This document shows, in pieces, positions 33,424 through 45,364 of a DNA stretch of 64,000 bases (positions within the stretch are counted from its first letter, which is position 1; each line of letters opens with the position of its first letter). A program made the position numbers and the translations under genes. The notes under the pieces are model-generated. The model had not been told where the DNA came from and made no database searches. It worked only from the letters and a program-made list of their open reading frames with translations. Source of the stretch: Carnegiea gigantea (Eukaryota > Streptophyta > Magnoliopsida > Caryophyllales > Cactaceae); NCBI GenBank assembly GCA_029747015.1, contig JAKOGI010001988.1, positions 82,501 through 146,500 of the forward strand, in the 5' to 3' direction.

Positions 33424-35088
33424 TCATGATCGTGGTGAAAGTGGGTTCACAGACTCGCTCTCCATCCTAGCTGGAATACTCAGTGAAACTGGTTCAGAAC
33501 CTGTTCTCGAGCCTGTTTTGGAGCTTGTTCCTGGATTTATCCCTGAAGGATTCGGCTGGTGTTGTCCCAAACAGGGTTCCACCCTGTTTCCCCCTATTTG
33601 GTTCACACCTTGCTTACCTTCCTGAAGAACAGCCTCAGGCCTTGCTCCCTCCGATTGATTCTTACCTTGTTCACCTTGAAGCGGCACATCTTTTCTAACA
33701 AGACCTAGTTCGAAGTCTTCTTCCTGTGCATCATTCTCGCCTAGAGAGTTAGTTTCATCAAAAAGCACATGCACACTTTCCTCAACACACAAGGTTCTTT
33801 TATTAAACACTTTGTATGCCTTACTATGCGAGGAGTAACCAAGGAATATTGCTTCATCACTCCTTGGATCAAATTTCCCTAAGGCATCCTTTCTATTATT
33901 ATGCACAAAACATTTACAACCAAAAACTCTCAAATGCATAATATTAGGTTTTCTTCCCTTGAAAAGTTCATAAGGAGTTTTGTTAAGAATAGGTCTAATC
34001 ATGCATCTATTTATAATGTAACATGATGTATTCAAAGCTTTAGCCCAAAAGTTTCTAGGAAGACCACTAGCAACAAGCATTGTTCTAGTCATGTCCTCTA
34101 GAGTGCGATTTTTGCGTTCTACCACCCCGTTCTGTTGGGGTGTTCTTGGAGTTGAAAAATTATGATCAACACCATGCTCATTACAATAATCAATAAAGCT
34201 CGAATTTTCAAATTCTGTACCATGGTCAGACCTTAGGCATACCAAAGAGTGTCCTACCCTCTTTTCAGTCTTTTTAATGAAAGCAAGAAATTTTTTAAAA
34301 GTTTCATCTTTAGAAGCCAAAAACAGGGTCCAAGTGAAACGAGAGTAGTCATCCACTATCACAAGCACATACCTCTTACCACCTCTGCTCATGATCCTCA
34401 TTGGACCACATATATCCATATGTATCAATTCAATAGGTCGAGTAGTACTTACACACCTTTTAGATTTAAATGAATTTCTGACTTGTTTGCCTTTGGCACA
34501 TGCATCACATACCTTGTCATCATTGAATTTGATGGAAGGTAAGCCAACCACTAAGTCTTTGGTTACAAGTTTGTTCAACAGTAAGTAACTTGCATAACCT
34601 AGTCTTTTGTGCCAAAGCATAACATCATCATTTAAAGCACTCAAACAAGTCAAATTATTTTGGGGAAGAGTAGAAATACACACTTTATAAACATTTTTGT
34701 GTCGCTTCCCCCTCAACACAACATCTCCTGTGTTCATATTTACAACCAAGTAACGTGTTGGAGAGAACACTACTAGGTTGTCTTTGTCACACAGTTGGGA
34801 CACACTTAGCAAGTTGTGTTTTAATCCATCCATAAAATAAACATTGTCAATTGAATGGGAGAGTGACTCACCTATCTTACCTATACCGACAATTGTCCCG
34901 GATTTGCCGTTTCCAAATGCCACACTCCCTCCTTCTGAAGCTGTAAGTGAGAGAAAATTAGATTTTTCACCAGTCATATGCCTCGAACACCCACTGTCAA
35001 CATACCACAGCTGCTTGTTCCCTAGGTTGTTCCCTGCGCTGTTTGCTGGGTTGTTTGCTGGGTGGTTTTCTCTCACTTCAGCCTGCAA
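33424..35088 (-). pseudogene. Sirevirus protease and integrase
   Basis: 554-residue open frame. The protease active site (LWYVDSGCSRHMTG) is at residues 27-40. The GAG-pre-integrase zinc module (WHKRLGYASYLLLNKL, CDACAKGKQVRNSF) is near 155-210. The integrase core has HMDICGPM, LRSDHGTEFEN and NGVVERKNRTLEDMTR (Asp, Asp and Glu all present), followed by KCFVHNNRKDALGKFDPRSD. The C-terminal tail is Gly/Ser/Pro-rich. It is in frame with gag, separated by one TGA at 35097-35095. Confidence 0.9.
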
Positions 35089-35094
35089 AACAGA

Positions 35095-36861
35095 TCATAG
35101 GTTAGTTTTGGGAACCCAGATCCACTTGGGTCCCATTCTTTTAGACATACAAATCTCATCTTTCCTAACCCATATTTGTTTTACATAAGCTGTGTTCCTT
35201 TTAATGGCATACTTTCTCGAGGGACAAGTATAACGATAATGACCCGTTTTACCACAGTGATAACATCCAATGTTCTCAGATAATCCTATGTATTTTCTAT
35301 TCACTGGGTAGGTCATCTTAGGCACAAAACCTAGTCCTCTTCTATTTCGACTATGATGTGTGTTTAACCATTCAAGCGCCCTTGAGGACCTGTTCCAGAG
35401 CTTGTTTGTGACAAGGTCTAATTCCATTTGTTTTATTTTCTCAAGCAAGTTTTTGTTTTCTTCCAGCAAAGATTCGACCTTTCCTTTTAAGTCAAGAGAT
35501 TCCTTTTCTAGCTCAGTCAGATTAATGGAACAAGTCTCTTCTTTCATGAGTAGAGTCTCTTTAAGCACATTAATGTTTTCATGCAAGGCAAGTGTCTCTT
35601 TGTCAACTTCAAGTTTTTCCAATTTAAGAGTTTCATTTTCAAGTTCTAGGTCACGAACATCCCTTTTTAATTCAGTACATATATCCATTATAGAGTACAC
35701 TAATTCCTCAAGAGTTGATTTATTTAGACCAGGTACCTTGTTCTTGAGTTGAGTAAGACTATCTGCTGATCCATCATCTGAATCAGTGTCACTTCTTGCC
35801 ATGAGTGCTACATCAGCTTCCTCGGCTTCAGACCTTTCCTCATCCTCGCTTGAATCACCCCAAGCCGCGAGCATAGCTTTTGAGAGTCGTTTCGCTGAGC
35901 TGCTTACACCCTGTTTCCTCCCCTGTTTTCTAGGGTGTTCGGGTTCTTGTTCCTCCTTGTGTAGTGGGCAGTTTCTCACAATGTGGTCTAGCTTGCCACA
36001 CTTGAAGCATCCAGAGAACTGTTCCCGAGAGGTGTTCCTGCCCTTGCCGAAGTCCTTCCGTTTGCTGTTTTCTTTAACTTTCTTGAAGAACTTCTTAAAT
36101 TTTTGAGTTATCATGGCAATCTCCTCCTCATCAGAATCAGAATCATCTTCTAAGGCCTTTAGTGCAAGACCTCGATCTCTCTTTGTCTCATCTTTTTGCT
36201 GAGAATTTTTTCTAAGTTCATACGTTTGGAGATTTCCAATCAGCTCATCTAGGGTGATCTTGTTCATGTCCTTAGCTTCTTGGATGGCCGTGACTTTCGC
36301 TTCCCAAGAATGAGGTAAAATTCTTAGGATTTTCCTCACCAATTCTTCGGTGGTGAAGGATTTTCCTAGGGATTTCAACTCATTCGTTATGTGAGTGAAG
36401 CGAGTGTACATGTCCATCACACTTTCACGATCATCCATCTCAAACAGCTCATATTTTCTCATAAGCAATTCAATCCGGGATTGCTTTACCTGATTGGTCC
36501 CTTCGTGAGCTATTTGCAAAGCATCCCAGATTTCCTTGGCCGACTCACATTCAGATATGCGAGTATATTCATCAGGACCTAGGCCGAAATATAGAAGTTT
36601 CTTGGCTTTGGCATTCTTCTCCATCATTTTGTAATCTTCAGTATTGAATTCTTTAGGCTCCTTGGGGAATGACTTTCCATCTTCAGTTATTTTCTTAGGG
36701 ATGAGTGGTCCATTCTTGATGAGCATCCACAACTCATAGTCCTCGGCTTGGATGTAGTTTTCCATCCTATTCTTCCACCAACCATAGTGTTGGCCATTGA
36801 AGTATGATGGTCGAGTTATGGATTGACCTTCCAGCATGCCTTGTGGGGTACTCATCTTCAA
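35095..36861 (-). CDS. Sirevirus Gag
   Basis: 588 residues from ATG 36861, uninterrupted. Residues 15-60 hold the YFNGQHYGWWKNRMENYI start, and the UBN2-type gag follows (EIWDALQIAHEGT, FTHITNELKSLGKSFTTEEL, LDELIGNLQTYELR). A CCHC knuckle, CFKCGKLDHIVRNC, lies near 287; an acidic Ser/Asp/Glu region follows, then a long coiled coil (about 400-490), and a second knuckle, CYHCGKTGHYRYTC, near 537. Two knuckles around a coiled coil are typical of Sirevirus Gag. It would form the virus-like particle. This is the best-preserved coding frame in the window. Confidence 0.88.
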   Translation of the reverse strand: MKMSTPQGMLEGQSITRPSYFNGQHYGWWKNRMENYIQAEDYELWMLIKNGPLIPKKITEDGKSFPKEPKEFNTEDYKMMEKNAKAKKLLYFGLGPDEYTRISECESAKEIWDALQIAHEGTNQVKQSRIELLMRKYELFEMDDRESVMDMYTRFTHITNELKSLGKSFTTEELVRKILRILPHSWEAKVTAIQEAKDMNKITLDELIGNLQTYELRKNSQQKDETKRDRGLALKALEDDSDSDEEEIAMITQKFKKFFKKVKENSKRKDFGKGRNTSREQFSGCFKCGKLDHIVRNCPLHKEEQEPEHPRKQGRKQGVSSSAKRLSKAMLAAWGDSSEDEERSEAEEADVALMARSDTDSDDGSADSLTQLKNKVPGLNKSTLEELVYSIMDICTELKRDVRDLELENETLKLEKLEVDKETLALHENINVLKETLLMKEETCSINLTELEKESLDLKGKVESLLEENKNLLEKIKQMELDLVTNKLWNRSSRALEWLNTHHSRNRRGLGFVPKMTYPVNRKYIGLSENIGCYHCGKTGHYRYTCPSRKYAIKRNTAYVKQIWVRKDEICMSKRMGPKWIWVPKTNL

Positions 36862-36898
36862 GGATCTCTCAAGGTGTTAGCCTTTCAAAGGAGAACCT

Positions 36899-36910
36899 GC
36901 TCTGATACCA
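36899..36910 (-). promoter_or_regulatory. Sirevirus primer-binding site (tRNA-iMet)
   Basis: Minus strand TGGTATCAGAGC, complementary to the 3' end of initiator tRNA-Met, five bases inside the 5' LTR end at 36916. Confidence 0.85.
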
Positions 36911-36915
36911 CTTGG

Positions 36916-38297
36916 TGATTTAGAGAGTACACAACCACAAGAGGGGGGGTGAATTGTGGTGTCCGATTTTCGCACGTTGCTGGCAAACAGTCTTAGACCC
37001 TGCTCGCACAGGTTATTTCTGAGATAAGCAGAACCGAAAATCCAACAAAATTGAATGCAGAAATAATGGACACAGGATTTTTATGTGGAAAACACCTCTA
37101 GTCCAACTGAGGTAAAAAACCACGACCTACCTCGTATAGGATTTAAACACTTCACTAAACGGGCTAATCACGTTACAATAGTAACACACCTTGTTACAAA
37201 TTGCAACCCACGTAACCGTCCTCCCTAAGACAGGTTACCCCACGTCCAAAATCCCCTTGATTTGGACACAGACTCAACTCACTTTTGTGAAAGAAGAATA
37301 TAAAGAAAAACACCCTATTACAATGCTTCTCAACTAAGCTAATATAGGGTACAATGAAGTCCTAGTATGCCAACTTTGAAAGCTCAAATAACTCACTTAC
37401 TAGACACGGTTTTCTTTTGAAACTTTTAAGCTCATGAACACTGAATTTTTGTCTTTGAAAACCGATGCTTCTAATGTTCTAAGAAGCGTCTTTATATAGT
37501 GCTTGGAAAAACAATTCCTCAAATTTTTGGAAACTAAAATTCCTAAAGAGTATAGAATTCTTTAGCCACAAGGGATGAGGAAACATGAGCTGGAAATACT
37601 TCCTAACCCGTGTGCATAAGGTGGTGATTCTCAGCAACTAGCCCATGTTTTTCTCAACAACCTTATCCACTTGCCAAAACTTGGATATTCTTTTTATTTA
37701 AAAAGATTTTGCAAATCCCCTTAGATTTTAATAACCGTTTTTAGGGTAAGGGGTAAGATACTCCATAGAAAAATCTTTCTTGCAAATCTTGGAGAGGCTG
37801 CTCAAAATCCAAAAGATAAAAACATGAAAAATTGTTTTTTCGCAGCTTATTCTGGGAACACCCTGAGCGTCCTGTTTCCAGAATTGTTTCGAAAGGTGAT
37901 CTGAAATATTTTCCAAAAAAAGCAAAACCGTTTCAAGTAAGTGGTAAGTTAAGACTTTCTGATTGGCATATTAACAAGAGTCTAAAAATATAAAACCAAA
38001 TTAAATCAAGACATCTTGTTGTAACCACTAGTAATCTTGTAGAAGGACGAATTTGCTGCAAACACTTCACAGAATCTGTTTATCATAGCTGCACTTATAT
38101 CCTGTGCTTCAAACACTTCGCAGAACCTGTTCTTCACGGCTGTTCTTGTATCGCTGACTTGAGTACTTGTTCTTGATAATCCATTAGTCAAGCAGTTTTA
38201 AGACTTGAGAACAGCAGTAAGGATCTGTTTAGAAAGCCTGTTTGGCGCAACAACAACACTTGAATTTGTTATCATCAAAACCTTATACATTCTAACA
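36916..38297 (-). repeat. 5' LTR of the Sirevirus
   Basis: 1,382 bp. On the minus strand it begins TGTTAGAATG and ends AAATCA. A TATATAAA box lies at 37498-37491 on the minus strand, suitable for the element's promoter. Only its last ~87 bp are represented in the 3' copy. Confidence 0.8.
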
Positions 38298-38302
38298 CCA
38301 AC

Positions 38303-39828
38303 CCAAATGAGGGTTCAATTAGTCTCCTGTTCAACCTAAGCTACAAGTAGTAGGGTATAAATAAAAAAGATAAATTATAACTATCGAGTGGTATTATTTA
38401 TCTAATAGTTAGCATGAATAATGATTTTTAGACATAACTAATCTAATTTCTAGCATAAATCATTCAATTTTAATAATTATAATTTTAAGCCCAATTGCAT
38501 AACATCATGTTAGCCTACAAGGTCTAATATTCATTTGAGATAGTAAATTAAGCTGTTGTAATCAACTTGAATGAACAATGGTATTAAGATGCATGAATGG
38601 GTTAGTTTCAAATATAAACTCAAAATTATGGAATGTAAGAGACAAAAATAACCCTGAAAGAAATTAATAATCAACATTATTAATCAAGAATCCATCCTAA
38701 TTCTAGAAGAGCAACTTAGCCAGCCATAGCTAATAAAAAAACCATGAAAGTTGGTCTAACCATACTCTCAATATTGACATATTTTACTTTCTTTGTCCAA
38801 ACTTTAGTACTCAATTACACAAAAAAGATATAATTAAGCACAGCCTCTCCAATTTGACTCACAAATGAGAAGAGAAAAAAAGAGAAAAATAGCCGACAAA
38901 GCTTATGTACTTTTAAACTCCTCAATCCAAATGATTTTGTCTTACAAAATTCTCTCTCTGAAAATTAAAAGATGGAAGATGAGAGAATGGAAGAATATTT
39001 GGATGCTTGGATGAGTGGATGAATGATTCTTGGTGTGGATTTGACCCCTTTTATAGTGGAAATTCAACATCTCTTGGTGCTCAAAAATTAATGAAAAATT
39101 AATTTCAATCAATTTCTTGGCGGCTACATTGCATGAGACAAGGCTAGTCTTTAGTTAAAAATTAATCAAGATTAATTGGCTTTGACTAGGTTAGCTTGGG
39201 CTTGCTCCCACTCGGCTGCTAGGAGTTATTGGAGCTAGGTGCACACATTGGGCCGCGAATTACTGCAAAAGAACAGGCCCAAGGTGAGAGGAGAGAGGAA
39301 GAACTGCTAGGTTTGGGCACTGATGCGGGTTGTTGGGCGATGAAATAGGCCTATTTGGGCAAGGGAAGGCATGAGAAGAGGAGCAAACCTGTGCTGAATA
39401 GCATGGGGCATGTACTGGGCCGAGCTAAGGCATTTCTAGGCCAGGATGCTAGATTCGCTAGGTTTGGAGTGGCTAGAGGCAAGCCTAATAGCGAGGAGGG
39501 AAAGAGAGAGATAGAGGCTAGGATGGAGTTGATGGGCCAGCATGCTGGTGAGCGACTAGGCCAGAGCACAGGCCTACGATGACAGCAGGCCCATGCATAA
39601 AGTGCATGCCCAAATGGGCTGGTCCCCCTTTTTTTTTTGTTTTTTTAGTTGCTGCTAGGCTTGAATGTCTGGGCTTGAGGAAAACAGTCAACTTTGTTAA
39701 TTTTGTTCTCAAATTTGTATTTTTTCTCACCTAAAAAAAATATGCATCATTTACTCATACAAATTTATTTCAAAGACTGAAAAGTAATAAAATGAAGGAT
39801 AAAATTACATATAAAATGTGAATTTTCA
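38303..39828 (-). repeat. 5' LTR of Athila-A, right fragment
   Basis: Continuation of the LTR after the Sirevirus, aligned with 21965-23481. Shared landmarks are CAAATGAGNGTTNAATTAGTC at the start, TGCTTGGATGAGTGGATGAATG near 39004 and 22670, and AAATGAAGGAT near the end. Confidence 0.85.
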
Positions 39829-40400
39829 AAACCCTCAAGATACTAGCCCTTCCAAGCAATTGGACAATTTTTTCACTCTCAGTTTATGCAATCTGAGCTT
39901 CCCATCATACTCGGGAATCCATGCCTTCCCTATCTGAAACAAATGTTTAACATCGTTTGTAGTTTGTCATATCAAATAGAAATTACCAAACAACACATTC
40001 ACATCTTGCATAAATCTCAGGAGGCAATCATATGCATTGGATTCACCTATTTGCATGTAGTCACCTACGATATGATCAGTGACTCTATAAGTTAACATGC
40101 AAATGGCAGTAGTATACTTCTGTACGGACATAACCCAACTCTACTTGCACAATCAAAGCTCAAAGTGAAATATAGGCCATGATTGGTAGGGGCCTCAATT
40201 ACACGTAGGAATATGTGCCTTCTCATCTGAGATTGACATCAGAATTAAGCATTAGTATACATTAGATTGTCAGAGAAATAATCATTAAATAATCTTTGGT
40301 GTCCTTCTGCATGCCCCTGTCAATTGTTATCCTTCAATGCATAGATGTTTGAGATTGTCATCTCCTTTGCAACTCCATGAGGATAATTGAGTCTTTCTTG
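39829..40400 (-). pseudogene. Second PIF/Harbinger transposase, N-terminal half
   Basis: Minus-strand frames read RLFNDYFSDNLMYTN, MRRHIFLRVIEAPTNH, then ICMLTYRVTDHIVGDYMQIG, ESNAYDCLLRFMQDV and IPEYDGKLRLHKLRVKKLSN, the N-terminal order of ALP1-like Harbinger proteins. Frames shift at least twice. The last residues before the Athila LTR (AWKG, then a stop, YLEGF) continue directly into GKATIELKVV at 21685, showing that this and 21230-21693 were one gene. Confidence 0.65.
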
Positions 40401-42422
40401 ATAAATATTTGGGACACATTGCCCAACCAGCTTGTCTTTGAGATGAATTTAATGGGCTTGATTTGCCTAAAGTACTCAGATTTGATTGATTGTGATTAGG
40501 TGTAACACCTCAATCCCTAATTACCTAGCTATCTTAACCTAATCGTTTATTGTTTATTATTGAAGTGGAAGTCTCTATTGATCGGAAGCATTATTGCTAT
40601 CATGTAATAGACAAGGCTACCTGGAGCTACTTGTCATCTTTTAATTGTTCCTTCAATCACTAAGTCTACCAAAATTAGGAATAGGAAAGTGCATTCATGA
40701 AACTATATAGTTTACAATATGATTTACAAGTTAGTTAGGGGTTTATCAACACCCACTATTAAGCAAACTTATCCAAAAGTTCATACAGGCGCTATGTCTT
40801 CCGTACAACTTTTGGTCCCATGCTAGTTTGGAAATCATTGTGAGTGTTTAGAGAGCCAGCCCTCAATAAAAGTACCAAGTTCCTCTTCTACTTCTTGCTG
40901 TCTTTTGCCTTGCTAGGAGGAAGGCTTTTATTGATGCCCTACCTAAAACAAAAAACACAGAAATATTTCGAGAAGTGAGCTGAAGCCTAGTACGTATACC
41001 CTATGATGTAAAATATAATCCGTTTTCAAATTAGTTGAACGCCCACATTTCAAATCATTTTAGTGAGAAAAAGAATATGAGTACAGTTGCTTTATTGGTT
41101 ATTATCAGAATTTGAAACCCCATATTGTTATCTGTAGCGATGATTGAGATAAGTGTACAGCTCCAAGCTGATCGAAAAACTTGAGTTGAAACTGTCCAGG
41201 TAAATTGAGCAGCATAAACCCTAAAGCTTGATAACTAATGGAGGCCACTTAATTAGGTGACTAAACATTATTGCAAACTAATTCATTATATGGATATTAT
41301 ATGAAATTTATATAATTTGAGAAACATATAAGTTTTTAAAGACCACAGGCAATAAGTGTATCTAAGTTTTTGAAATTCATCTTTGCCTTTGGTTGAATGT
41401 ACATTTATGGTCTGGAATGATGGAAATAACCACATTTCTACTCCAAATGTATAACTTTATGGCTAAAACTTAAAAGAGTAATCCGGTATTTCTTGGTTGT
41501 AAAGAAATGTAAATGGATATGTATGTGTTTTAAATTTCGTGATTATACGGTGTATGCCAAATTTGATATGACTGTTGAATTATACGTGAGTTTGTAAGAA
41601 AATCTATGAGTTAACATAGATTATAGAGGGAAATTCTCGATTTAAAAGGTGCATTGCTGATACATGCATGATGATAAAATTATATGTTTGGGAGTAACAT
41701 TTCCATGAAAAATCAAATTTAGCTTTATATGTGTAACCATATAAATTGTGCACATATTAATGGATTAAATTATGGTTATGAACAAGGATATGATATCTTT
41801 ATCATGTATAAGTTGGAATTTCAATATAACTTCCATTATTTGGTTTTGAAAGTGTACATAAGTTAGAAAGATAATTTCCATAAAAATGGAGAAAATTTTG
41901 GTTTTGTGAGTACTACTCTTCTCAATTAATTTATAACCATGTAAATAATCGATGCGAGTTGGACAAAGATTATTTTATGAATATTAGCAACTTTGTAAAT
42001 ATTCTGGGCTCAAATATTTAAGTTATTTGTAATTTTATTTCATGTTTTAACATGTCCACTTCATTGCTTAATGTTGATTTTTTTGGAGGTTTTTTTATTT
42101 GGTGCTATTGATTTGTGTTACATAACCAACAGTTTTAGCAAATGGTATGTAATTGTTACATTCTACAGTTTTAGCACAATTTATGCATCAAATTCAAAAT
42201 ATGAAGAATCATACAGAACAAACAAGTAGTAGAGTATCTCTTTTTTTGAGTAAAAAAGTAGGGTATATTATTATTGTATATTAAGTTTCACTAGTGTAGA
42301 AGTTCAAAATGAAATGTTTGCTTAAAAAAAAAAAGATATGAGACGAAATGTCTGTACAAAATAGGCTACCATAGCATGTATTGTATAATTTTTTTTTTTG
42401 GACAGTGTACATTTGTGATGAC
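40401..42422. other. No gene seen
   Basis: AT-rich. 40502 has TGTAACACCTCAATCCCTAA, which resembles an LTR start, but no LTR body is recognisable. Short poly-A and poly-T tracts occur at 42325 and 42391. Upstream DNA of the minus-strand Harbinger gene probably occupies the left part. Confidence 0.4.
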
Positions 42423-42427
42423 ATTAA

Positions 42428-42601
42428 TGTTAGGAAATGTAAATGTAATTTTGTGTTTTTGGTAGTTTGATATGGTTTTATTTTGTATCTATATTTATGT
42501 TATCTTATGTCTATATTTATCTCTTGTAGTCTTGCTTGTACACCTATATAGAGTGACAATATATCAAACCCTACTCAAGGGAGTTATATCATATTCTAAT
42601 A
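42428..42601 (+). repeat. 5' LTR of copia-B
   Basis: Matches 53882-54055 along its length (GTATCTATATTTATGTTATC, TTGCTTGTACACCTATATA). It ends TAATA where the 3' copy ends TAACA, so the CA terminus has been lost. Confidence 0.85.
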
Positions 42602-42613
42602 TGGTATCAGAGC
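42602..42613 (+). promoter_or_regulatory. copia-B primer-binding site (tRNA-iMet)
   Basis: TGGTATCAGAGC immediately after the 5' LTR; standard for Ty1/copia. Confidence 0.85.
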
Positions 42614-42695
42614 TCATCCTTTAAAAAAAAAAAAAAACACATACACACATAAATGTCTCCTCTTTCATTATAGCGTACTTCTTTATTGTCTTGGT

Positions 42696-43786
42696 ATGGC
42701 TTCTCCATTTGATTTTTCTTCTACTAGTCAAAGCGTCCCTAAACCAACCTCTCCTCCAACTAATTCTATTCATCCTACTTATACTATCTCCAACATCAAA
42801 ACTCATGTTCCACTTACTCTTGATTTCATTAACGTCAAGTATAACTCCTGGCGAGAATTATTTACCGTCACTACCATTAGCTATTATGCTTTTAGGCATC
42901 TTGATGGTAGCTCCACTTCTAATGGTGACCATGATATTGAATGGAAACGCCTTAACTCCGTTGTCATCTCAGGATTTATGCTACTATTTCTTCCGATTTA
43001 TTATTGATGATCTTAAAACCCAAATCTACTATCAATGAGGTTTGGCTTCGTATTGAGAGTCTCTTTAAGGACAACAAAAATACTCGAGTTGCTCAATTAG
43101 AGGAGGAATTTCGCACTATCTCTCTATTACTGATTATTATCAAAATTCAAAACCCTAGCCGATCTCCTTGCGGATGTTGATTCTCCGGTTAGTGATGGAA
43201 CTCTTGTTAGTCAAATGCTAAGGGGACTTCCAGAAATGTATAGAGCCATTGCCTATTTGATTATTCACTACAACCCTTTTCCATCTTTTCTACAAGCTTG
43301 ATCTATGCTCCTCCTAGAAGAAACCCGACTCCTATCTACACAAAATTCCTCACCTTCATCCATTGTTCTTTATACCTCTCCTGATACCCACTCTTGTCCT
43401 CAAAATGTCCGTCATGGAAATGGCAGAGGCAATTATTGTGGAAGTGTTGTAATGGCCAAGGTCGTTACCACTATAATCACGGGCGTGGGCATGGTACTTA
43501 GTCATCACAACAACAACCTTACTCCCAACCAAATTGGTCTTCACATAGCTCTTAGCAAACTCCTGTGACTCAACATCATTCATGGCCAGGAGCATCTCCT
43601 ACAACCTAGTGTGGACTGCACCATAAACCGCATTATGTGGCCCACTCCAATCAGCCCACTGTTTATTATGCTGCTTCTCCCGGTCAGTACACCACACCTA
43701 TCTCAGCCAACTCTACAGCTCCCTCACCTAGCATTTTAGGCCCAGTACCACGGGCCACGCAGCAACAATCGTAGGTCTGGTCTTCG
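42696..43786 (+). pseudogene. copia-B gag, degenerate
   Basis: ATG at 42696 opens MASPFDFSSTSQ, and FINVKYNSWRELFTV is the start of the copia gag domain. The frame is lost near 43007. Later pieces in other frames are recognisable (SLFKDNKNTRVAQLEEEF near 43050, DSPVSDGTLVSQMLRGLP near 43185). A Gly/Arg/Asn-rich region near 43410-43560 takes the place of a zinc knuckle. It stops at 43786, where the non-autonomous element is inserted. Confidence 0.7.
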
Positions 43787-44087
43787 TGCCAAAAATGTGT
43801 TATTTTTACAATACTTTTGTACCCGATTTATGTTTGTTATAATTGTTATTTTTTAGATTTTGATTTGATTTGATTTGATTTTATAGGTATTGAATAAATT
43901 AAGGAAAACCTTTGTAAAAAAGGCAAAAAATACACAAAAAAAATCCTAAAAACCCAAACCCCCCTAGTCACGCGCCCATCACATGATCTTTTCCCCATCC
44001 CCTCTTTATTTCTCATTAATCTTCTCTCGGTCCCAGACCTCCAAACCCCAAGAAACACCCGCCCCCCTTCATCTCCATCTCTCTAAC

Positions 44088-44134
<47 letters not shown>

Positions 44135-45339
44135 AACCTCCAACGTCTTCCACCATCTTCATCCCTATCCACCACTCCAAACACCAACACACCACCACTA
44201 GTGTAGCATGCCAGCACAATGTCATCTCCACCGCACACGACATTTGCGAATCAAGGGTTGAGATTGAATGGGTTTGGGTATAAATCAAAGGCAACGGCGA
44301 TCAAAGCTAGGTAACTAGGTAATAACCTAGGCTTTAGGTTAGGTTTAGTTTAAGCTTTAGGTTTAATTTTGTTTTAATTTCAGTCATTCGAAATTTAGGG
44401 TTTGTTTTCGGTTTGGATTTTAATTTTATATATGTTTTCAGCCTTTAATTTCATGTAATCAGGCTTTGATTTGCTGAATTCGAATTCCCATTCATGAACT
44501 TAAGTTGTAATTGCAACATGTTAGGGCCAGTTTTGAGTAATTTCGAGACATTTTCCCCTCCCTGTTTCCCTTCTTCGGTTTCTATGCTCAGTTTGTTTAT
44601 GGCCGAAGCAAGATTGTATCGATGCTGGATTGTGGCATGCGATTAGACGCCCTGTTCTTGCTTGGTTCATCTGGTTTGTTTTCCATCAAACTCTAGGTTA
44701 GCTACTGTTCAGGTCTAGTTACTATTTTAGTGCTCTGGTTTCTGATTCTCTGTTTTGGGTTTTATTGGTTTTGCTGTTACTTTGTTTCGATTCAAGCTTT
44801 GTTCAATTCTGTAGTTACGGTTATCAATTTCTGCGTTCTTAGATGCACTTTAATCCTGCTCTCCTATTCTTGTGGCCTGTTCTGCTTTCTATGCTTGTCA
44901 AGGCTGTTTCTAGGTTGCCATTGATATTGGGCAGAGGGGAGGTTGGGGTTGAGTTAAGTTGTTTTTCAATTTGTGTAGGATTGGTTTGATTTAGTTGTTA
45001 TTGTTTTAAGCTAATATTGTGGCTTCTTGTCTTCCAGGTTAGGGGGTTGAATTTAGTATGTTCTTGCTGATTTTTGAGTATTGCCAGGTTTAGTTAGTGC
45101 ATTTAGTTTATCCTAAGCTAGTTGAATGGTGATGAATGTGTTTGATTCTTAGTTTAAGGGTATTAGTTCTCTTTGAATGATTTAATTTGGGGTTAATGTT
45201 GTCAACATTGGATTAATTAGTTAATCCACTTTTCTATGACCTTAATCTTTTCTATCGTCCCTGTGGAGACGACCCTCAAGTACTACGACGACAGTCATAT
45301 ACTTGCGCTACTTTAGTTTACACTCAAAATTATCGTACA
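43787..45339 (+). repeat. 5' LTR of the LARD-like element
   Basis: Begins TGCCAAAAATGTGTTATTTT and ends ATCGTACA. It matches 49153-50679 throughout. It carries a long CT microsatellite that is shorter in the 3' copy. Short frames inside it are not conserved with the other LTR in a way that suggests coding. Confidence 0.85.
44090..44134. repeat. (CT)n microsatellite
   Basis: About 20 CT units in the 5' LTR. The corresponding place in the 3' LTR (about 49468-49485) has only about eight. The difference arose after insertion by slippage. Confidence 0.9.
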
Positions 45340-45345
45340 AGTTTT

Positions 45346-45364
45346 TGACGCCGTTGCCGGGGAT
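45346..45364 (+). promoter_or_regulatory. Primer-binding site (tRNA-Asp type)
   Basis: TGACGCCGTTGCCGGGGAT, one change from the complement of the plant tRNA-Asp 3' end, preceded by AGTTTT after the LTR end. It places the element with Tat/Athila-type Ty3/gypsy. Confidence 0.75.

Larger units (their letters stand above)
31404..38297 (-). mobile_element. Sirevirus-type Ty1/copia element (SIRE-like)
   Basis: Complete gag-pol in one frame with few breaks, an initiator-Met primer site, a 1.4-kb 5' LTR, and a CCAAC target duplication (31399-31403 and 38298-38302). The gag wording (YGWWKNRMENYIQAEDYELW) and RT (YVDDIIFGAT) are those of the SIRE/Maximus lineage. The 3' LTR is reduced to about 85 bp, so the copy cannot have a full transcription and integration cycle. 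It is nested in Athila-A's 5' LTR and looks younger than it. Confidence 0.88.
21694..39828 (-). mobile_element. Athila-like Ty3/gypsy element (Athila-A) with nested insertions
   Basis: Complete in outline on the minus strand: 5' LTR at 39828-31141 (split by a Sirevirus), primer-binding site, A-rich leader, gag, protease, RT, RNase H, integrase, polypurine tract and 3' LTR at 23481-21694. It is flanked by AAAC (21690-21693 and 39829-39832), probably part of the target duplication. It split a Harbinger transposase gene. Athila lineage is inferred from gag, RT and integrase motif patterns and the tRNA-Asp-type primer site. Removing the Sirevirus leaves about 11.2 kb, a usual Athila size. Confidence 0.8.

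Noticed and set aside
44730..44924. Cys/Leu/Phe-rich frame found in both LTRs of the LARD-like element (also 49983-50264)
   Set aside because: Present twice only because the LTRs are copies; start and length differ and no domain is visible.
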